NCBI GenBank assembly: GCA_018716005.1
Contig: DVKN01000269.1
Location: 1-10,822 of the forward strand
Origin: Candidatus Scatomorpha stercoravium
GTDB lineage: Bacteria; Bacillota; Clostridia; Oscillospirales; Oscillospiraceae
Direction of reading: 5' to 3'
Length of the DNA stretch: 10,822 nucleotides
Of the stretch, positions 8,213 through 10,822 are shown in pieces. Positions within the stretch are counted from its first letter, which is position 1, and every line of letters starts with the position of its first letter. The position numbers and the translations under genes were made by a program. Below the pieces are notes generated by a model. The model made no database searches. It saw only the letters and a program-made list of their open reading frames with translations, and was not told the DNA's origin.

Positions 8213-8261
8213 GGGCTGATACGGTCCCCCGGAGCCGCACTCCGGGGGATTTGCGCAGCCC
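8213..8261 (+). repeat. GC-rich stem-loop resembling the 181-237 structure
   Basis: TCCCCCGGA (8225-8233) pairs perfectly with TCCGGGGGA (8241-8249), and GGGCTG (8213-8218) pairs with CAGCCC (8256-8261) as an outer stem. It shares three words in the same order with 181-237: CGGTCCCC (8222-8229 and 186-193), CGGAGCC (8230-8236 and 208-214) and TCCGGGGG (8241-8248 and 222-229). This suggests a dispersed intergenic repeat family, although GC-rich words recur easily by chance. Confidence 0.4.
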
Positions 8262-8335
8262 CATGCGCCGCAACGGAAAGACAGGAGACAGGAGGTATCA
8301 TAGTCTTGCCGTAAAAACGCATATGCGCCTCGTCG

Positions 8336-9082
8336 GTGCGCGAGGTGCTGGACAAGAACCCGTTTGAAAAACTCAGCAGTATAGTCTTCCGCATCATGGA
8401 GGACGCCATCCTCAGCTCCGAGCTCGCGCCCGGGGAGAGGCTGAACGTCGCCAAGATCGCCGGCGAGCTGGAGGTCAGCGCCACGCCCGTGCGCGAGGCG
8501 ATAGAACAGCTCTGCGCCCGCGGCCTCGTCCGCGTCGAGCAGAAGAGCGACGGCAAATACTCCAACTACTACGTCTTCGACATCACGAACGCCTCGATAT
8601 CCAGCCTCTTCGTCGCGCGCAAGAGCGTCGAGGGCATGGCCGCCTACCTCTGCGCCGAGAAGAACTGGAACGTGGACCTCACGGAGCTCGGCCGCCTGGC
8701 CGAGGAGTTCCAGCAGGCCCTGCGCAACTATGTGGACGGGCAGTCGGGCATCGAGCCGGACATCCGCATCACGGCCGAGCTGGATATGGATTTCCACCGC
8801 CTGCTCATACGCTCCACCCGCAACGAGTACCTGCTCCGTATGTACGAGGCCATCTCCAAGACGGTCGAGTACCTCTCGATAAGGACGAACCGCTTCCTCG
8901 CCGGCGAGCGCCAGCCGGACAATCTGCTGCTGCTCGGCAGCCAGCATATTGCAATCTACCGGGCCATAAAGTTCGGTTTTCCCGACCTTGCCCGCTCGGC
9001 TATGGACAAGCACATAGATTTCTGCGCCAATTCCTGCCTGCAAAACCGCAATTTGCAGCGCTCGGAGGCCTACACGGGCTGA
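8336..9082 (+). CDS. GntR-family transcriptional regulator, FadR type with FCD domain
   Basis: This is a 248-aa DNA-binding regulator with a typical length for FadR-type GntR proteins. The N-terminal winged helix is read from LNVAKIAGELEVSATPVREA (about 36-55) through IEQLCARGLVRVE. The C-terminal FCD ligand domain carries the metal-site pattern Asp150 and His154 (in ELDMDFHRLL), His204 (GSQHIAIY) and His226 (MDKHIDFC). FCD regulators usually bind organic acids or related metabolites, and many act as repressors of neighbouring catabolic genes. The start is uncertain. GTG 8336 and GTG 8345 both lack a ribosome binding site, while the best site upstream (GGAGG, 8291-8295) serves an in-frame TTG cut off by TAA at 8312. 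It sits between the sugar operon and the reductase/CoA-transferase operon and could control either. Its own terminator follows closely. Confidence 0.88.
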   Translation: MREVLDKNPFEKLSSIVFRIMEDAILSSELAPGERLNVAKIAGELEVSATPVREAIEQLCARGLVRVEQKSDGKYSNYYVFDITNASISSLFVARKSVEGMAAYLCAEKNWNVDLTELGRLAEEFQQALRNYVDGQSGIEPDIRITAELDMDFHRLLIRSTRNEYLLRMYEAISKTVEYLSIRTNRFLAGERQPDNLLLLGSQHIAIYRAIKFGFPDLARSAMDKHIDFCANSCLQNRNLQRSEAYTG

Positions 9083-9100
9083 AAGTGAGTTAAATTTTTG

Positions 9101-9141
9101 GCGGCATCCCCGAAAAATTTTTTGGGGATGCCGCTTTTTTT
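9101..9141 (+). terminator. Strong rho-independent terminator after the regulator gene
   Basis: GCGGCATCCCC (9101-9111) pairs perfectly with GGGGATGCCGC (9124-9134). The inner AAAAA and TTTTT can extend the stem. Seven Ts follow at 9135-9141. It starts 18 bases after the regulator stop and ends that transcription unit. The opposite strand has no T-run, so it works in one direction. Confidence 0.93.
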
Positions 9142-9355
9142 ATGCGCATTGCCGGGGAAACGGACAAAATCATACTCCTGTCCGACGAATTTTGGCCCGC
9201 TGGGGCGCTTATCTTTCGTCTTTGTATATTTTAATGCCTTGAGGGGGCCCAAGTGCGGCAAGATTGGACAATTCCGACAAAGACGTGATAGCATAAGCCC
9301 AGTGTCAGAGGGCTCCGGCGATACCGGGGCCCAAATCGAAAAAGGAGGCACATCA
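9142..9355 (+). promoter_or_regulatory. Promoter and operator region of the reductase/CoA-transferase operon
   Basis: This non-coding stretch is AT-richer than its surroundings. The best promoter candidate is TTGGAC (9264-9269) with an extended -10, TGATAGCAT (9286-9294). The spacing is 19 by that reading, or 18 with TGGACA (9265-9270). GGACAA occurs at 9162-9167 and 9266-9271, and TCCGAC followed by G/A-A-A at 9181-9189 and 9273-9281. The first pair forms an inverted repeat, CGGACA-N12-TGTCCG (9161-9184), and the second pair lies between the -35 and -10. These are plausible operator sites. A 9-bp hairpin (9310-9318 with 9324-9332, one G-T pair) lies in the presumed leader 11 bases before AAAGGAGG. 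Confidence 0.5.
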
Positions 9356-10315
9356 ATGAAAATAGCGATGATAGGTTCCGGCGCCGCCGGCAGCGTGTTC
9401 GCAGGCTATCTCCGCCGCGGCGGGGCAGACATCACCCTCGTCGACCCCTACAAGGAGCACATGGACAAGATTGCGAAGGACGGCCTGACCTTCGTCATCT
9501 ACCCCGACCAGGAATATCAGGTCACCGGCTACAAGACCGCCTACGACGCCGAGAATATCGGCAAGATGGACATCGTAATTTTCATGACCAAGGCCACCCA
9601 GCTCGAGAGCGCCATCAAGACCGCGGAGCCCTGCATCGGCGAGAACACCGTCCTCGTCAGCCTGCTCAACGGCCTCGGCAACGAGGACAAGCTGGCCGCC
9701 GCCGTCGGCGCGGGCCGCGTCATTTACGGCTCCGGCGTCCTCGGCACCGCCCTGGACGGCCCCGGCAAGTGCATCTCCAGCCCCGGCGCCGGTGAGATTC
9801 AGATGAACTTCGGCGCGATGGAGAATAACGAGCTCACCCAGGCCGCCGGCAAGCACCTCGAGAAGTGCTTCATCGACGGCGGCTGCCCGGCGAAGTTCTG
9901 GGACGACGTCCGCCCGGCCCTGTGGACGAAGATAGTCGTCAACGCCACCTTCAACCCCCTGAGCGCCATCACCCGCCTGAAGGTCAAGGACCTCCTCGCC
10001 GACCCCAACGGCCTGCAGATGGTCATCCAGGTCGTCAGCGAGTGCTGCGCCGTCGCCACCGCGAAGGGCTGCCCGATGGACCCCAAGACCTTCATGATGG
10101 GCGTCAAGCAGTCCGGCGGTAACGGCATCGTCGACTACTACCCCTCCATGGCGCAGGATATGCTGATGTTCAAGCGCCAGACCGAGATAATGACCCTCAA
10201 CGGCGCCATCGCCGAGTACGGCAAGCAGCTCGGCATCCCCACCCCCGCCTGCGACTTCATCATCAAGCAGGTCCTCTGCATGCAGGCCAATTACGATAAG
10301 CAGTACGAGGGATAA
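9356..10315 (+). CDS. Ketopantoate reductase family (PanE/ApbA-like) oxidoreductase
   Basis: This is a 319-aa NAD(P)-dependent 2-keto/2-hydroxy-acid reductase of the ketopantoate reductase family (usual length about 300). The Rossmann motif GSGAAGSVFAGYL begins at residue 7. The family active-site block reads LWTKIVVNATFNPLSAIT, with the catalytic lysine at Lys192 and Asn196 four residues on, matching Lys176/Asn180 of E. coli PanE. The C-terminal block SMAQDMLMFKRQTEIMTLNG places the conserved Glu at 277. ATG 9356 has a strong AAAGGAGG site 7 bases upstream. The frame stays open to 9098, but only across the terminator and promoter. No pantothenate genes are nearby, and the gene is coupled to a CoA-transferase and lies downstream of a GntR regulator. 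I therefore think a catabolic role on a pantoate-like hydroxy acid is likelier than vitamin synthesis (inference). Codons are strongly C-ending. Confidence 0.88.
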   Translation: MKIAMIGSGAAGSVFAGYLRRGGADITLVDPYKEHMDKIAKDGLTFVIYPDQEYQVTGYKTAYDAENIGKMDIVIFMTKATQLESAIKTAEPCIGENTVLVSLLNGLGNEDKLAAAVGAGRVIYGSGVLGTALDGPGKCISSPGAGEIQMNFGAMENNELTQAAGKHLEKCFIDGGCPAKFWDDVRPALWTKIVVNATFNPLSAITRLKVKDLLADPNGLQMVIQVVSECCAVATAKGCPMDPKTFMMGVKQSGGNGIVDYYPSMAQDMLMFKRQTEIMTLNGAIAEYGKQLGIPTPACDFIIKQVLCMQANYDKQYEG

Positions 10316-10317
10316 GC

Positions 10318-10822
10318 ATGGACTGGAGAGAAAAGTACGCATCGAAGCTCGTCGGCATGGACGAGGCGGTGCGCAAGATAAAGAGCGGCGACACGCTCTG
10401 CGCCGGCATCGCCACGGGCGTGCCCTATAAGTTCCTCGACGCGCTGGCCGACTACTCCCTGGAGAATCTGGAGAATGTGGAGTTCTATCACGGCGCGGGC
10501 TTCAAGCCCTACAAGCTGGGCCTGCCGCAGTACAACGGCCACCTGAACGTCAAGAGCTTCTTCTACGGCCCCGTGGAGAGGGCCTTCGTGGGCTACGGCT
10601 CGCACTTCCCGTATCAGCCGATACACCTCTCCCAGACCACCCGCGACCGCACCGTCACCCACCGCGGCAACGTGCTCCTCGCCGCCGGCACCGAGCCGGA
10701 CGAGAACGGCATGATTTCCCTCGGCCCCTCTCCCATGGGCGGGGATATGCTCGACTACTACGACACCGTGATAGTCCAGGTCAATAAGCAGATGCCCTAC
10801 GTCTACGGCGAGGGCGCGGTCA
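10318..10822 (+). CDS. Acetyl-CoA hydrolase/CoA-transferase family protein, N-terminal part
   Basis: The frame is open from ATG 10318 to the window end (168 complete codons, no stop), so the gene is truncated by the window. The product begins MDWREKYASKLVGMDEAVRK and resembles the N-terminal domain of acetyl-CoA hydrolase/transferase proteins (Cat1 or 4-hydroxybutyrate CoA-transferase group). Supporting stretches are IKSGDTLCAGIATGVPYKFL, PYQPIHLSQTTRD and GTEPDENGMISLGPSPMGGD. Such enzymes move CoA from acetyl-CoA or a similar donor to a carboxylic acid. The catalytic glutamate lies in the C-terminal half and cannot be seen. The start is 2 bases after the reductase stop, with GAGG (10307-10310) 7 bases upstream inside the reductase gene. 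This indicates one operon, and the pair suggests reduction or oxidation of an acid plus its activation as a CoA ester. Confidence 0.85.
   Translation, partial: MDWREKYASKLVGMDEAVRKIKSGDTLCAGIATGVPYKFLDALADYSLENLENVEFYHGAGFKPYKLGLPQYNGHLNVKSFFYGPVERAFVGYGSHFPYQPIHLSQTTRDRTVTHRGNVLLAAGTEPDENGMISLGPSPMGGDMLDYYDTVIVQVNKQMPYVYGEGAV

Larger units (their letters stand above)
8163..8335 (+). other. Structured intergenic spacer before the GntR regulator
   Basis: This gap holds two stem-loops (8173-8204 and 8213-8261, listed separately). After them come a tandem 7-mer GACAGGA (8280-8286 and 8287-8293) that runs into GGAGG (8291-8295), and a 10-bp palindrome CGCATATGCG (8318-8327). No gene and no clear promoter is seen. 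The TTG at 8306, 10 bases after the GGAGG, is followed after one further codon by an in-frame TAA at 8312. Confidence 0.6.

Noticed and set aside
9225..9230. TATATT as a -10 promoter box
   Set aside because: No acceptable -35 hexamer lies 16-19 bases upstream, so the 9264-9294 candidate is better supported.
9098..9355. N-terminal extension of the reductase frame
   Set aside because: It crosses the regulator terminator and the promoter region; ATG 9356 has AAAGGAGG and starts with the Rossmann motif at the proper distance.

Overview
The window (10,822 bases, GC-rich, every gene on the + strand) looks like an anaerobic, high-GC member of the Clostridia, possibly an Oscillospirales-type gut bacterium. 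The reasons are strong AGGAGG/GAGGTG ribosome binding sites, a Firmicutes-style sugar cluster, a YczE/YitT-type membrane protein, a DUF4867 protein, and free use of ATA and AGG codons in some genes despite high GC. The taxonomic call is inference.

Positions 1-8162 form a sugar uptake and catabolism cluster. They hold the tail of a periplasmic-type sugar-binding protein, the tandem ATPase and permease of a GguA/GguB (multiple-monosaccharide) ABC importer, and a xylulokinase-type FGGY kinase. A small two-helix membrane protein and a YczE-like membrane protein follow, then a DUF4867 protein with cupin-like motifs, an L-fucose/L-arabinose-isomerase family enzyme, and an unrecognised 143-aa helical protein. 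The implied route is import, aldose-to-ketose isomerisation by the FucI-type enzyme, then phosphorylation by the FGGY kinase. No XylA-type xylose isomerase, aldolase or epimerase is visible, so the sugar is not settled. Hairpin-plus-T-run elements follow the binding-protein gene and the permease gene, which suggests stepped-down expression along the operon.

Positions 8163-8335 are a structured spacer with two stem-loops, and one of them resembles a structure at 181-237. It precedes a GntR-family FCD-domain regulator (about 8336-9082) that lacks a clear start signal and ends in a textbook terminator (9101-9141).

Positions 9142-9355 are a non-coding promoter region, locally AT-richer, with repeated GGACAA and TCCGAC elements and a candidate extended -10 promoter. 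It leads into a second operon: a ketopantoate-reductase-like NAD(P)-dependent enzyme followed, 2 bases later, by an acetyl-CoA hydrolase/CoA-transferase family gene cut by the window end. The regulator is well placed to control this pair, the sugar operon, or both.
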